DNA from: Pontibacter flavimaris
Lineage (GTDB): Bacteria; Bacteroidota; Bacteroidia; Cytophagales; Hymenobacteraceae
Assembly: GCF_001907195.1 (NCBI RefSeq)
Contig: NZ_LVWA01000004.1
Span: forward strand, 558,001 to 622,000
Length of the DNA stretch: 64,000 bases
Reading direction: 5' to 3'
The notes beneath the pieces were generated by a model. That model saw only the letters and a program-made list of their open reading frames with translations, was not told where the DNA came from and searched no databases. The position numbers and the translations under genes are program-made. Below are positions 25,601 through 34,121 of this stretch, piece by piece (within the stretch, counting starts at the first letter, position 1; each line of letters begins with the position of its first letter).

Positions 25601-26457
25601 AGCGCAACTTCTACGGGCTGGGCAACAACTCCCGGAAATCACCTGACCTGGACAATAGCTACTACCGCGTGCGCTACGAGCGCCTCTCGCTGAGCGCGTT
25701 GCTCTACAGGGAGCCGTTCGCCTTTGTGAAGATCGGTATTGGCCCGACGTATGACCGGTTCAGGGTGGAGGATCCGGAGGGAGAGAACTTTCTGGTGGAC
25801 CAGGCGCGGGCGGGGCAGCTGGAAAAGGGTACGTACAACATCGAGGCAGGGGAATTTGAGGTGCAGCATTACCTGGGGGCGAAGGCCTTCTTTAACCTGG
25901 AGGTACTGGGCAGCGGCAGCACCGAGGCCAACCCGCGCATCGGCATGCGCTGGTACAACGCCGTCAGCTACAACCACCAGCTGGGGGCCGAGCAGCTCCA
26001 CTTCGCTAACCTCAGCACCGAGTTCCGTTTTTACCTCACCCCGAACTTCCCGTTTAAGCTTACCTGGTCGGGCCGTTTTGGGGCGGCGCGCAACATAGGC
26101 GATTACCGCTTTTACCAAGCCAACACGCTGGGCGGCACCGAGAACCTGCGTGGCTACCGCCGCACGCGCTATGCCGGGCGCAGCAGCGTATACGCCAACG
26201 GCGAGGGCCGCCTGCACCTGCTCGACTATAACCTATACTTAACGCCGGGCAAGCTGGGTGTGCTGGGCCATGTGGATGCCGGCAGGGTATATTATGACGG
26301 GGAGCCGGAGGGCGCCTTCTTCCGGGGGCTGCACATGGGCTATGGCGGCGGCGTGTGGGTAGACCTGCTCAACCGCACGGTGCTCTCACTCACCTACTCG
26401 GTAGGCGATGACGACGATGATGACCTGTGGATGTTGAAATTCGGCTTCTTTTTCTAA
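22639..26457 (+). CDS. Giant lipoprotein: metallophosphoesterase, kinase-like centre, BamA-type barrel
   Basis: A 1272-residue protein. The signal peptide ends in lipobox LLSAC (about residue 28). Residues 50-400 are a calcineurin-like phosphoesterase with GDVG, GDNVYMNG, PGNHDWNH, AHHPLMTRGEHGG and GHEHALQYF motifs. The middle (about 520-800) holds IGDWDRHEGQW near 623 and PEDRDQAFF near 650, resembling the metal/catalytic motifs of FAM20C/CotH-like atypical kinases, but this match is only by eye. The last 360 residues form a beta-barrel of the surface-antigen/BamA type with a GGTENLRGYRRTRYAG motif near 1165 and terminal Phe. It is therefore probably outer-membrane anchored, with a periplasmic or surface phosphatase. 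It precedes a second outer-membrane barrel gene by 78 bases. Confidence 0.85.
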   Translation: MIKPLQHTQRLLVRHGWCVLLSLLLSACISTEPQYSSEALTWEQETPAPDNDVLYTVFLIGDVGAPDPKGEPSLQLMRKMMMETGESSTTVFLGDNVYMNGLPPEGRYDREESERRLKDQLDILKGYPGEKYMIPGNHDWNHSGRGGLEYVMREQRFVNDYLTEENIVVGGDFYVPGNGCPGPYEVKLSDDLVMIALDSEWWLHPFDRPYGDNSNCESATEGEMLLKLEDIIEKNSGSDILIVAHHPLMTRGEHGGFFTLRDHVFPLTMLRNWMYLPLPVIGSIYPFARKYGGILQDVPHPRYQAYIQGLMDIFNKYDNIVYAAGHEHALQYFKYNNLAHIVSGSGCKTDYVKPGVADYAQKVKGFVKTTYHENGEVWAEFWAPEGKGETGKITYRTLLYSKKPRKERERPRDNTNYADSTITLAANPNYRSGGLRRKLLGQHYREEWATPVEVPLLDMKNEQGGLTPYQKGGGKQTAALKVRTPEATEYSLRTVDKDPTMSLPPYLRETAARTLLQDQISAQHPYGALIIPPLADAAGVYHTNPELVYIPNTPYLRQYQDEFSNTLAYLEEDADENHEKTASLGYAKNLVGTDKVLDELMEDNDHEVDQREYVRARLFDMLIGDWDRHEGQWRWVEEDKPDKGNLYTPVPEDRDQAFFKADGVLPWLVTRKWGIRNIQNFGYDMEDVVGLNLSGITLDRTLTSKVTREEWLQIAEDIRRSITDEVIERAVQEWPESIRELSAPEITAKLKARREQLPKAAAEYYDFLAQYVDIMGSNKHERFLINRLNDEQLQVIGYKTSKEGELRTEIYNRTFLTDETKEVRIYGLGGRDEFILSGDVNKSILVRIIGGQDEDIITDSSSVRGLKKHTVVYDTEQGNQFTFSSETKDKTVPDEEVNLYDRDNYKLPYVGPRLSAEYNVEDGVFLGAGILWRTQQFRKSPYAAQHLLEANYALRTSSYNLRYTGDVRQVLGFWHLGLNAHLQGPQFQRNFYGLGNNSRKSPDLDNSYYRVRYERLSLSALLYREPFAFVKIGIGPTYDRFRVEDPEGENFLVDQARAGQLEKGTYNIEAGEFEVQHYLGAKAFFNLEVLGSGSTEANPRIGMRWYNAVSYNHQLGAEQLHFANLSTEFRFYLTPNFPFKLTWSGRFGAARNIGDYRFYQANTLGGTENLRGYRRTRYAGRSSVYANGEGRLHLLDYNLYLTPGKLGVLGHVDAGRVYYDGEPEGAFFRGLHMGYGGGVWVDLLNRTVLSLTYSVGDDDDDDLWMLKFGFFF

Positions 26458-26535
26458 CTCAAACCTGAATTGGAAGTATAAACCTGAGGCCAGGGCAGCC
26501 TCCATCGAATGCCCCATACGATAAACTCCAAAACT

Positions 26536-27552
26536 ATGAAGATTAAGAATTTACTGACCATACTTTTAATGCTGCCTTTTTTTGTGGCCCAGGCGCAGGT
26601 AGCCTCTGAGACAGAGATACTGGAGGAATTTGCCTCTCCGGGCGTGCGCGGCATGGGCAAATCCCAGGGCGTGGAGATCCGCTACGAGCGCCTCCCCGGC
26701 TTCGACATCGACTCAAAGTCGGATGACCCCAGGATAGGCGACGGGTCGGGCCGCGTGGAACGGCACAACAAGTTCGCCGTGAAGGCTTACGCCCCGCTCA
26801 TGAACAAGCCGCAGAACAAGCTCGTGATCGGCTTCAACTACGAGCTGGAGGAGTTTAACTTCGACGGCCTCACCCCGACCTCTTACCCGCTGTACCGCTA
26901 CCTGGAGGACAAGAACCTGAAGAGTATTGGCACGCAGCTGCTGTACCTGCACTCGCTGAACCAGCGCAACTTCTACTTCATCCGGGTAAAGGGCGAGCTT
27001 AATGGGGATTATACCCGCGATGACATCAACGTGTCGGATTACCTCAAGGGGACCGTTGACTTGGCGTATGGCTGGAAGAAGAGCCCGGATTACGTGATCG
27101 GGGTGGGCGTGCAGTGGGGCTATACGTTCGGGCGGCAACGGGTATACCCGGGCATCCTCTACAACCGCACCTTCAACCCGAGCTGGGGCGTGGAGTCCAT
27201 TTTCCCGGCCAATGCCAGGGTCAGGTACAACCTCAACGAGAAAACCCTGTTCTATGCCGGCTACCGCCTGGAAGGAGCCAGCTATAACCTGTATGTGAAT
27301 GAGCCACCGCTGTCGGAGTACAAGGACCTGGAGTTTCGCCGGACCGATATAAAGGGCCTGCTGCGCATGGAGCGCGAGATTTACGACTTTCTGTGGTTTG
27401 CCGTGGAGGGTGGTTTCCGCCAGTACTACAGGCACCGCCTCTACGATAAGGTAGGTTCCCGGGATGAGCTGATCACCAATGACCTGGCAGGGGCCGGCTA
27501 CGTGGGCGTGGAGATATTCCTGGTTCCGCCAAGGAGGTTTACCCAGAAGTAA
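26536..27552 (+). CDS. DUF6268-type outer-membrane beta-barrel protein
   Basis: A 338-residue protein with signal peptide ending VAQAQ, preceded by the ATG at 26536; an upstream ATG at 26509 would bury the signal peptide and is rejected. The rest is an amphipathic barrel with family-typical pieces GVEIRYERLPGFDI near the N-terminus, YAPLMNKPQNKLVIGFNYE, and a closing GYVGVEIFLVP strand. Such barrels are common in Bacteroidota and uncharacterised. It likely shares transcription with the giant phosphatase lipoprotein 78 bases before it. Confidence 0.8.
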   Translation: MKIKNLLTILLMLPFFVAQAQVASETEILEEFASPGVRGMGKSQGVEIRYERLPGFDIDSKSDDPRIGDGSGRVERHNKFAVKAYAPLMNKPQNKLVIGFNYELEEFNFDGLTPTSYPLYRYLEDKNLKSIGTQLLYLHSLNQRNFYFIRVKGELNGDYTRDDINVSDYLKGTVDLAYGWKKSPDYVIGVGVQWGYTFGRQRVYPGILYNRTFNPSWGVESIFPANARVRYNLNEKTLFYAGYRLEGASYNLYVNEPPLSEYKDLEFRRTDIKGLLRMEREIYDFLWFAVEGGFRQYYRHRLYDKVGSRDELITNDLAGAGYVGVEIFLVPPRRFTQK

Positions 27553-27649
27553 GCGCGGCGCATCTGGCAAGTATAATGCCTGAGTTGCGATGTTGGTGGA
27601 AGTATACAATAAACCTATATCTGCTCTTCTGCATGGTGCAGGTTACTTA

Positions 27650-28260
27650 AGCTTGTATCCTACGGATGGTATCGGGTCTGCAACCTGACTGGCTTGAAAG
27701 CTATACTTTATACTTATTGGCTATACTTTTATACTTCTTCCTCTTCCTGGCGCAAGCGTCCGCTTGTGCCTCTTTTACCCCCTGCTTCCTGCAACCTGAG
27801 CCAAGCTATACTTTGTAGCTACCGCTGATCCTGTAGTTCCCACAAACCTACAGTTGCACATCATACTTTGGTGCTCTCAAGCCCGAGAGGGCTCGTCCTT
27901 TGGCATCGCGCTGTGTTCCCTCCTGCGCCAGGGCGGTGCCACGTTAGTGGCACCGGATCTCACAAGGCGCTCAACCCAAGGACTGGGATCTAATTCGATA
28001 GCTTCGGCCTTACTGTCATCTCGACCCTTGGGAGAGATCTCTTCAGGATTCTATATGGATCTCTCATTTCATTCGAGATGACAATAAAGTATAGCAACAA
28101 GTATAATTCCCTTCTCTGCAGAAGTAGGTTCATACTTGTAGGGACAGGTCGCGACCTGTCCGCGCGAGGACAGCGCCTATGAAACTTATACTTTGGTTAT
28201 AGCAGTTACAGAGTTCCCCTCCTTAGCTAAGGAGGGGTAGGGGTGGTTGGATACGGTACT
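27650..28260 (+). repeat. Composite intergenic repeat, copy B
   Basis: The 27553-28421 gap has no credible gene. From left to right: TATACTT-rich DNA (27700-27740); a GGCGCAAGCG...GCTTGTG module (27748-27770); the conserved core 27816-28005 with hairpins AGCCCGAGAGGGCT, GGTGCCAC-GTTA-GTGGCACC and the CCCAAGGACTGGG motif; a TCATCTCGA...TCGAGATGA module (28015-28082); the perfect palindrome GGACAGGTCGCGACCTGTCC at 28142-28161; and CCCCTCCTTAGCTAAGGAGGGG with TAGGGGTGGTTGG (28214-28250). It is collinear with copies C and D and with inverted copy A. Confidence 0.8.
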
Positions 28261-28337
28261 GCTGGGAAACACCCTCTCCTGAGGTTGGGAGAAGAGTCTC
28301 TCGATAAAGGAGAGAGTGAGCGGTAGGGTAAAGACAA

Positions 28338-28386
28338 AAACAGCCTGGCCCCGGCTACACCAAGTATAGCTGGGGCCAGGCTGTTT
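28338..28386 (-). terminator. Terminator of ppk1
   Basis: Perfect 19-bp stem AAACAGCCTGGCCCCGGCT / AGCTGGGGCCAGGCTGTTT apart from one base, with an 11-base loop containing AAGTAT, ending in TTTTTGTC on the minus strand, 36 bases after the ppk1 stop. Confidence 0.85.
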
Positions 28387-28421
28387 CCTAAAGTATACTT
28401 TAGAGGCGGGTTTATACTTTG

Positions 28422-30539
28422 CTACTCCTTTTCCCCGGGCTCGCAGGCAGCCGCCATGCCGGAGGGCACCAGCTCGCGCAGGTAAGCGTAGGAGGCGTAC
28501 TGCGCCCGCACGTTGGTTGGCGCTTCCGGCTTCATGTAGCTGTTATCCACGGAGCGGGTTTTGGTGTCGTCCTGCAGCTGCAGGTCTATGATGTGGCGCA
28601 CCTGCTCCACCAGGTCGGGTTGGTAAAGCGGGAAGGCCACCTCCACGCGCCGGTTCAGGTTGCGGGTCATCCAGTCAGCAGAGGCGATGTACATTTTCTC
28701 CTCGCCGTTGTTGTGGAAGATGTAAACCCGCGCGTGCTCCAGGTAGCGGTCCACGATGCCGCGCACCTCAATGTTCTCGCTCACGCCTTTCACGCCCGGC
28801 TTCAGGCAGCAAATGCCCCGCACCAGCAGCTGTACCTTCACGCCGGCCTGGCTGGCCTCGTACAGCTTCTGTATCATACGGTTGTCCTGCAGCGCGTTCA
28901 TCTTCAAAATCATACTTGCCGGCAGGCCTTTCTTTGCGTTTTTAATCTCCCGGTCAATCAGCTTCACAAAGCCCTGGCGCATGTTGATGGGGGCCACCAG
29001 CAGGTGCTCGAATTTCTTGTCCGTCTGCCGATCAACGAACAGGTTAAAGACCTGCTCCACATCCTTCGTCAGGCGCTTGTCTGTCGTGAAAAGGGCGTGG
29101 TCGGCGTAGATTTTAGAAGTGGTCTCGTTGTAGTTGCCGGTGCTCAGGTAGGCATAGTTCACCAGTTTGCCGTTCTCGTTTCGGGTGATAAGGCCCAGCT
29201 TGGAGTGCACCTTCAGGTCGGGGATGCCGAAGATAACGTTGGCCCCCGCCTTCTGCAGCTTACCGGCCCAGTAAATGTTCGACTCCTCATCGAAGCGGGC
29301 CTTCAACTCCACCACCACCGTGACCAGCTTGCCGTTCCGGGCCGCCTTCACCAGTGCCTTGGCTATCCTGGATTTATCCGCCACGCGGTAAAGCGTGGCA
29401 CTCATGGCGGTTACCTTCGGGTCCTGGGCAGCCTCATCGAACAGGCGCAGCACGTAGTTAAACGACTGGTAGGGGTAATGCACCAGGTAATCCCGCTCTT
29501 TCATGGCGGCAAGTATACTTGGCTCCTGCTCCAGCTGCGGGTGTATGAGCGTGGGCTGCGGTTCATACTTCAGGCCGGGCAGGTTAAAGTCCGGGAACCC
29601 AAAGAAGTCGCGGAAGTTGTGGTACTTGCTTCCCTCCACCAGTTCCTCCTCGGTAATGCCGGTGTGGGCCATCATCATGTCCAGCAGGTCCTGCGGCGTT
29701 CCGGGGTCGTAGAGTAGGCGGGCAGGGTAGCCGGTTTCGCGCTTCTTCAGGCTCTTCTGTATTTTAGCCATCAAACTGCCCGATACCTCCTCCTCAATGT
29801 CCAGCTCGGCATCCCTGGAGACCTTCACGGCATGGGCGACAAAGGATTTATACTTGGGGAACAGCCTCGGCAGGCAGAAGCGGATCACATCGTCGATGAA
29901 CATCACGTAGCGCTGCTCGTTTACCGTTGGCAGTTTCACGAAGCGGCCGCCATGCTTTTTGGTGGGAATCTCCAGCATGGCGTAACGCTCTGCTTTGCAG
30001 TTCTCCTCCGCCGGGTCCCACATCTTCACGCCCAGGTATACCGTTTGGTCGCGCAGGAACAGGTGGGTTTCGGTTTCGTCCAGGATGATGGGCAGCAGCA
30101 GTGGTTCCAGTGTCTCCTCAAAATAATCGTGCACCCATTTCTCCTGCTCTGCATTCAGGTCGTGCTCTGTCAGCATGTGGATGTCGTGCTTGCGCAAATC
30201 GGCCAGAATACCGTTGCGGAATACCTGCCCGAACTCCTCCTGCTGCCGGTGCACCTCCTGCAGCACCTTGTCCAGGGTTTCCTGCGGCTCCTCGTCCAGC
30301 TTGCTGCGGGTCTTGGGCTTTAGTTTGATCAGGCGCTTGAGGGTAGCCACGCGCACTTTGAAGTACTCGTCCAGGTTAGACGAGAAAATGGCCATGAACT
30401 TGATGCGCTCCAGCAGGGGCACGGTCTTGTCCTTGGCCTCCTGCAGTACTCTATAGTTAAAAGCCAGCCAGCTCAGCTCGCGGTTAATGTAGGGCGGCTC
30501 TGCGTTTGCCTTCAGCTTCTCTTCTTTCTTTTCTTCCAT
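28422..30539 (-). CDS. ppk1: Polyphosphate kinase 1
   Basis: A 705-residue enzyme that reversibly makes polyphosphate from ATP. The N-terminal domain opens with YINRELSWLAFNYRVLQEA, the PPK1 signature. The two PLD-like catalytic domains hold the phosphorylated His region (KVHSKLGLI near 440) and the second catalytic His in HARVYIFHNNGEEKMYIASADWM near 595. Length is normal. It follows a SixA-like phosphohistidine phosphatase gene by about 60 bases on the same strand, a pairing widespread in Bacteroidota and other phyla. A strong terminator follows. Confidence 0.97.
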   Translation of the reverse strand: MEEKKEEKLKANAEPPYINRELSWLAFNYRVLQEAKDKTVPLLERIKFMAIFSSNLDEYFKVRVATLKRLIKLKPKTRSKLDEEPQETLDKVLQEVHRQQEEFGQVFRNGILADLRKHDIHMLTEHDLNAEQEKWVHDYFEETLEPLLLPIILDETETHLFLRDQTVYLGVKMWDPAEENCKAERYAMLEIPTKKHGGRFVKLPTVNEQRYVMFIDDVIRFCLPRLFPKYKSFVAHAVKVSRDAELDIEEEVSGSLMAKIQKSLKKRETGYPARLLYDPGTPQDLLDMMMAHTGITEEELVEGSKYHNFRDFFGFPDFNLPGLKYEPQPTLIHPQLEQEPSILAAMKERDYLVHYPYQSFNYVLRLFDEAAQDPKVTAMSATLYRVADKSRIAKALVKAARNGKLVTVVVELKARFDEESNIYWAGKLQKAGANVIFGIPDLKVHSKLGLITRNENGKLVNYAYLSTGNYNETTSKIYADHALFTTDKRLTKDVEQVFNLFVDRQTDKKFEHLLVAPINMRQGFVKLIDREIKNAKKGLPASMILKMNALQDNRMIQKLYEASQAGVKVQLLVRGICCLKPGVKGVSENIEVRGIVDRYLEHARVYIFHNNGEEKMYIASADWMTRNLNRRVEVAFPLYQPDLVEQVRHIIDLQLQDDTKTRSVDNSYMKPEAPTNVRAQYASYAYLRELVPSGMAAACEPGEKE

Positions 30540-30602
30540 CTTTTGGTAAAGTATACTTTTATCCCGGGCCGGGATGCAAGGGTGTATTTCTTGGCGGTTC
30601 TA

Positions 30603-31097
30603 CTATTGGCGGTTCTTCGGGAAGTCGTGGAAGAGCAGGGTTGCGTTCTCTTTGGAGATGTCGAACCAGCTCTCGCAGCTGAACTGCAGGCCCACCACGC
30701 CGGCAGTAGGCAAACTCCCGATCGGCTCCTGCGACAGCATGTTGGCGAACTCGGAGAGGGCCTCGTTGTGGCCCACCAGCAGCAGGGTGTCTACCTCGGC
30801 GGGGGCATGCTGCACCACCTCCAGCAGGTCGTCCCGGTCGGCGCCGTATACGCGGGTGTCCACCAGGATGTCATCCGGGTCATAGTCCAGCTCCCTGCTT
30901 ACCAGCGTAGCCGTGCTGATGGCCCTGACGGCCGGGCTGGAAATGATGAGTTGCGGGGCCACGCCCCGGGCGGCCAGTTCCTGCCCCATCAGCGGGGCGT
31001 CGTGGCGGCCACGTTTGTTCAGGGGGCGGTCATGGTCGCTGATCCCCTCAAACTTCCAGCTCGATTTGGCATGCCTAAGAATATATAGCGTCTTCAT
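30603..31097 (-). CDS. sixA: SixA-like histidine phosphatase
   Basis: A 164-residue histidine-phosphatase-superfamily protein. The catalytic RHG-type motif is LYILRHAKSSW at the N-terminus, and the second His is in LLVGHNEALSEF near residue 95; the GISDHDRPLNKRG segment is typical of SixA, which dephosphorylates phosphohistidine proteins. The ATG at 31097 is preferred to the frame open at 31130. It immediately precedes ppk1, which has a phosphohistidine intermediate, so a functional link is possible. Confidence 0.85.
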   Translation of the reverse strand: MKTLYILRHAKSSWKFEGISDHDRPLNKRGRHDAPLMGQELAARGVAPQLIISSPAVRAISTATLVSRELDYDPDDILVDTRVYGADRDDLLEVVQHAPAEVDTLLLVGHNEALSEFANMLSQEPIGSLPTAGVVGLQFSCESWFDISKENATLLFHDFPKNRQ

Positions 31098-31232
31098 ACG
31101 GTTTCTGTTTCTAAGGGCTTTTGCGGCCACTTATACGGCCACAAGGGTGGCTTAGCTACTTACTGAAAGTATGGGTAAATAGTTGTGCCGGCCTGGTTAG
31201 GGCCGGCACTGGCTAAGGCAGGGCACAAAAGC

Positions 31233-31273
31233 AAAGGCCCACCGCCTGCCGGAGCAGAGGGTGGGCCTTTTTT
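31233..31273 (-). terminator. Terminator of hflX
   Basis: Stem AAAGGCCCACC / GGTGGGCCTTT-like halves (AAAGGCCCAC and GTGGGCCTTTTTT) with an internal CTGCCGGAGCAG segment, located just after the hflX stop. A second G+C-rich inverted repeat GTGCCGGCC / GGCCGGCAC lies at 31185-31208. Confidence 0.7.
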
Positions 31274-31290
31274 GAAGTATGACCGGCAAG

Positions 31291-32478
31291 CTATACGTTG
31301 TTCGGGTAGCGCTGGTAGTGGAGCTCCGCCACGCGGCGCTGCAGTTCCTCGCGCAGGGCATCGATGTTGAGTTTGTCGGTGGCGGAGATGAACATGGCGG
31401 GCGCGTGCTCTTTGGCCATGTAAGTGGCTTTCAGGTCGTCGATGGAGGGGCGCACATCGGCCTCTTCCTCTTGTAGCTCCTCTTCGCGCTGCTTCAGGTA
31501 CTGGTCTATCTTGTTGAACACCAGCAGCACCGGTTTTTCCGCCGAGTTAATGTCCTTCAGCGTCTCGTTCACCACAGCGATGTGGTCCTCAAAGGAGGGG
31601 TGCGACACATCCACCACGTGCACCAGCAGGTCGGCCTCGCGTATCTCGTCCAGCGTGGATTTAAACGACTCGATGAGCTTGGTAGGCAGCTTGCGGATGA
31701 ACCCTACCGTGTCGGAGAGCAGGAAGGGGATGTTGTCAAGCACCACCTTGCGCACGGTGGCATCCACCGTGGCAAAGAGCTTGTTCTCGGCAAACACATC
31801 CGACTTGGAGAGCAGGTTCATGAGCGTGGATTTGCCTACGTTGGTATAGCCCACCAGCGCCACGCGCACAATCCCGGCGCGGGCCTTGCGCTGCTCATAG
31901 TTCTGCTTCTCAAATTTCTTCAGGCGCTCGCGCAGCAAGGAGATCTTGTCGCGCACGATACGGCGGTCCGTCTCAATCTCGGTCTCACCAGGTCCTTTCA
32001 TACCGATACCGCCTTTCTGCTTGGAGAGGTGCGTCCAGAGGTTGGTGAGGCGCGGCAGCAGGTACTGGTACTGGGCCATCTCTACCTGGGCGTGGGCCTG
32101 GGCGGTTTTGGCTCGCAGGGCAAAGATATCAAGTATAAGCAGGCTTCGGTCCACAATCTTTATCTGCATCTCGCGCTCAATGTTGCGCACCTGCGAGGGA
32201 GTCAGGTCATCGTCAAAGATCACCATATCCACCTCGTGCTCCTTTACATAAGCCTGTATCTCGTCCAGCTTCCCGCTACCCACAAAGGTGCGCACATCGG
32301 GTTTGTCCAGCTTCTGCACAAAGCGCTTCAGGGTTTTGGCGCCCGCCGTCTCGGCCAAAAAGGCAAGCTCGTCCAGGTATTCCTCTGTCTGCTCGTCGGT
32401 TTGGCGGTAGCCTGGCACGGCCACCAGCACGGCCGTTTCCTGCGGTTTAGAGGTTTCGAAATATTTCTGTTTAGCCAT
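31291..32478 (-). CDS. hflX: Ribosome-associated GTPase HflX
   Basis: A 395-residue GTPase that splits stalled ribosomes under stress. The N-terminal HflX domain contains FVGSGKLDEI near 70, a coiled coil follows with the GPGETEIETDRR motif near 160, and the G domain has G1 GYTNVGKST (about 207), G3 DTVGFIRKLP, and G4 NKID. The C-terminal region is of normal length. It starts 4 bases after the stop of a SirB2/cytochrome c gene on the same strand, so the two are co-transcribed. Ends with a terminator. Confidence 0.96.
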   Translation of the reverse strand: MAKQKYFETSKPQETAVLVAVPGYRQTDEQTEEYLDELAFLAETAGAKTLKRFVQKLDKPDVRTFVGSGKLDEIQAYVKEHEVDMVIFDDDLTPSQVRNIEREMQIKIVDRSLLILDIFALRAKTAQAHAQVEMAQYQYLLPRLTNLWTHLSKQKGGIGMKGPGETEIETDRRIVRDKISLLRERLKKFEKQNYEQRKARAGIVRVALVGYTNVGKSTLMNLLSKSDVFAENKLFATVDATVRKVVLDNIPFLLSDTVGFIRKLPTKLIESFKSTLDEIREADLLVHVVDVSHPSFEDHIAVVNETLKDINSAEKPVLLVFNKIDQYLKQREEELQEEEADVRPSIDDLKATYMAKEHAPAMFISATDKLNIDALREELQRRVAELHYQRYPNNV

Positions 32479-32481
32479 TCA

Positions 32482-33210
32482 TTATTTTTTAAGCGTCATG
32501 GTATAGGTGGCCAGCGCCTCCACTTCCTCGTCGGATAGCTGGCTGCCAAAGGCCGGCATCAGGCCGCGGCCCTTTTCGATTACGTGTACACGATTGTTCT
32601 GGCTCAGGTTGCTTGCCTGCAGGTTGGTGGCACCGCCCAAGCCCCTGGCGCCGTCGGCCCCATGGCAGGTTTCGCAAAGGTGGGTATAAATGGCCCTGGC
32701 GTTGGCTAACTGTGCCTCGTTCATGGCCGCCACAATCTCCTGCTGCGTCTCCGCCGATTGGCTCAGGCCCACATCACCCGTCTCAGCAGCATCCGTTTCG
32801 GGCGTAGCTGTTATGGCTGTGGTGGCGTTCTGGCCAGCGGCAGGCGGTTGCATGGTCAGGCTTTTGGTCTCGGCCACGCCGTAGATGTAGCCGAAGAGCA
32901 GCAGTGATACACTGGCCAGCACTTTGCTCCCGCGCCTGATGCCCACAATCCCTAAGGGGATGGCTAGCAGCACCAGTATGACCTTCCCGATAAGCCAGCC
33001 TGGCACGCCCTGGTAGCTGAAGAGCAGGAAGCCGCCGGTTATAAGTATAAGCGTGCCAAAGATGATATCCAGCATGCGGGTTTGCCGGCGCGCCCTGACC
33101 AGTGCCTCATGCCTGTTTAACAGCAGCAGTACGGTTTTGTAGGCAAACAGGAGCAGGAACAAGACCACCACCAGCACGTGCGTGTGCAGAAAGACAATCG
33201 TTTCTTGCAT
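32482..33210 (-). CDS. SirB2-like membrane protein fused to cytochrome c domain
   Basis: A 242-residue protein. The ATG at 33210 is preferred because the SirB2-type membrane part begins directly there (TIVFLHTHVLVVVLFLLLF); the frame open to 33399 has no support. Four membrane segments fill residues 5-120. After a Thr/Ala-rich linker, residues 165-240 form a class I cytochrome c domain: haem site CETCHG (CxxCH) and distal Met in GRGLMPAF. It is probably anchored in the inner membrane with the haem in the periplasm. Next gene is hflX, 4 bases away; the pairing may be transcriptional only. Confidence 0.85.
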   Translation of the reverse strand: MQETIVFLHTHVLVVVLFLLLFAYKTVLLLLNRHEALVRARRQTRMLDIIFGTLILITGGFLLFSYQGVPGWLIGKVILVLLAIPLGIVGIRRGSKVLASVSLLLFGYIYGVAETKSLTMQPPAAGQNATTAITATPETDAAETGDVGLSQSAETQQEIVAAMNEAQLANARAIYTHLCETCHGADGARGLGGATNLQASNLSQNNRVHVIEKGRGLMPAFGSQLSDEEVEALATYTMTLKK

Positions 33211-33350
33211 GGGTATACTTTGGTTGGATGAACGGCTGCAAATTACATTAAAAATTTCTGATGCAGCGGGCAAAATGGCTAACTTGCGCCTTGTTAAACC
33301 CAGTGGCCGTACCAAAGTATAAGTAACTTGCCGCACTGTAGTAATCAGCA

Positions 33351-33893
33351 ATGGATCACAGACTTTTCCACATCGAGGGCCTGATCGAGTTTCAGCCACG
33401 CATCTTCCGCGACGACCGCGGCTATTTTATGGAAACCTTCAGCATGAAGTGGTTTGAGCCGCTTGGGCTGAGACCCGACTTTGTGCAGGATAACCAGTCC
33501 GTGTCGAAGAAAGGGGTGCTGCGCGGGCTGCACTTCCAGAAGCCGCCGCACGCGCAGGCAAAGCTGGTGCGTGTCACTACGGGCAAGGCGCTGGATATTG
33601 CCGTAGACCTGCGCAAAGAATCACCGACTTACGGACAACATGTAGCCTGTGTGCTCGATGCTGAAAGGCAGAACGTGTTTTACGTGCCGGAAGGCTTTGC
33701 ACACGGCTTTGTGGCCCTGGAGGATGATACGACCTTTCTCTACAAATGTACCGATTTTTACGCCCCCGATACAGAAGGAGGCATCCTCTGGAACGACCCT
33801 TCCCTAGGTATCGATTGGGGCATCGCCGAGCCGCTGGTATCGCCGAAGGACGAGGTGCTGCCGACGCTGGAGGGCTTTAGTTCGCCGTTCTAA
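33351..33893 (+). CDS. rfbC: dTDP-4-dehydrorhamnose 3,5-epimerase
   Basis: A 180-residue cupin epimerase of dTDP-L-rhamnose synthesis (RmlC/RfbC). The start LFHIEGLIEFQPRIFRDDRGYFMETF is typical; VLRGLHFQKPPHAQAKLV carries the catalytic His region, and VPEGFAHGFVALEDDT and TEGGILWNDPSLGIDW are diagnostic. Length is normal. The other rml genes are not in the window, so it stands alone here, divergent from the SirB2/cytochrome gene, with a hairpin downstream. Confidence 0.96.
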   Translation: MDHRLFHIEGLIEFQPRIFRDDRGYFMETFSMKWFEPLGLRPDFVQDNQSVSKKGVLRGLHFQKPPHAQAKLVRVTTGKALDIAVDLRKESPTYGQHVACVLDAERQNVFYVPEGFAHGFVALEDDTTFLYKCTDFYAPDTEGGILWNDPSLGIDWGIAEPLVSPKDEVLPTLEGFSSPF

Positions 33894-33949
33894 GGCTAGT
33901 GATAAAGTATGATTTTACTGATTAAAGCGCTTTTCTCTTAATGCTATTT

Positions 33950-33979
33950 AAGGTCAGCAAGTATAAAACTGCTGACTTT
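33950..33979 (+). terminator. Hairpin after rfbC
   Basis: Stem GTCAGCA / TGCTGAC with an AGTATAAAAC loop, 57 bases after the rfbC stop, followed by a weak T-run (TTTGAATGCTT). Confidence 0.4.
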
Positions 33980-34033
33980 GAATGCTTAAGTCCTGTTTAT
34001 ACTTTTATCTTGCGGATCCTGGTTCAAACAAAA

Positions 34034-34059
34034 TAGAGACGCAACATATTGCGTCTCTA
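34034..34059. repeat. Palindromic intergenic element
   Basis: TAGAGACGCAA-CATA-TTGCGTCTCTA is an 11-bp perfect inverted repeat in the gap between convergent rfbC and murF. Elements of the form GTAGAGACGCAA...TTGCGTCTCTAC recur in many Bacteroidota and cyanobacterial genomes. It could also act as a bidirectional terminator. Confidence 0.6.
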
Positions 34060-34121
34060 CAAAGCCTGTTAACTGAACGATCTCTATTAATCCTGCCTCG
34101 GGAAAAGTCAGTTAGATACTA

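Noticed and set aside
28419-29717. 432-codon frame antisense to ppk1
   Set aside because: Composition (Val, His, Leu, Gln-rich) is that of a mirror frame of a G+C-rich gene; no family motif, no start signal.
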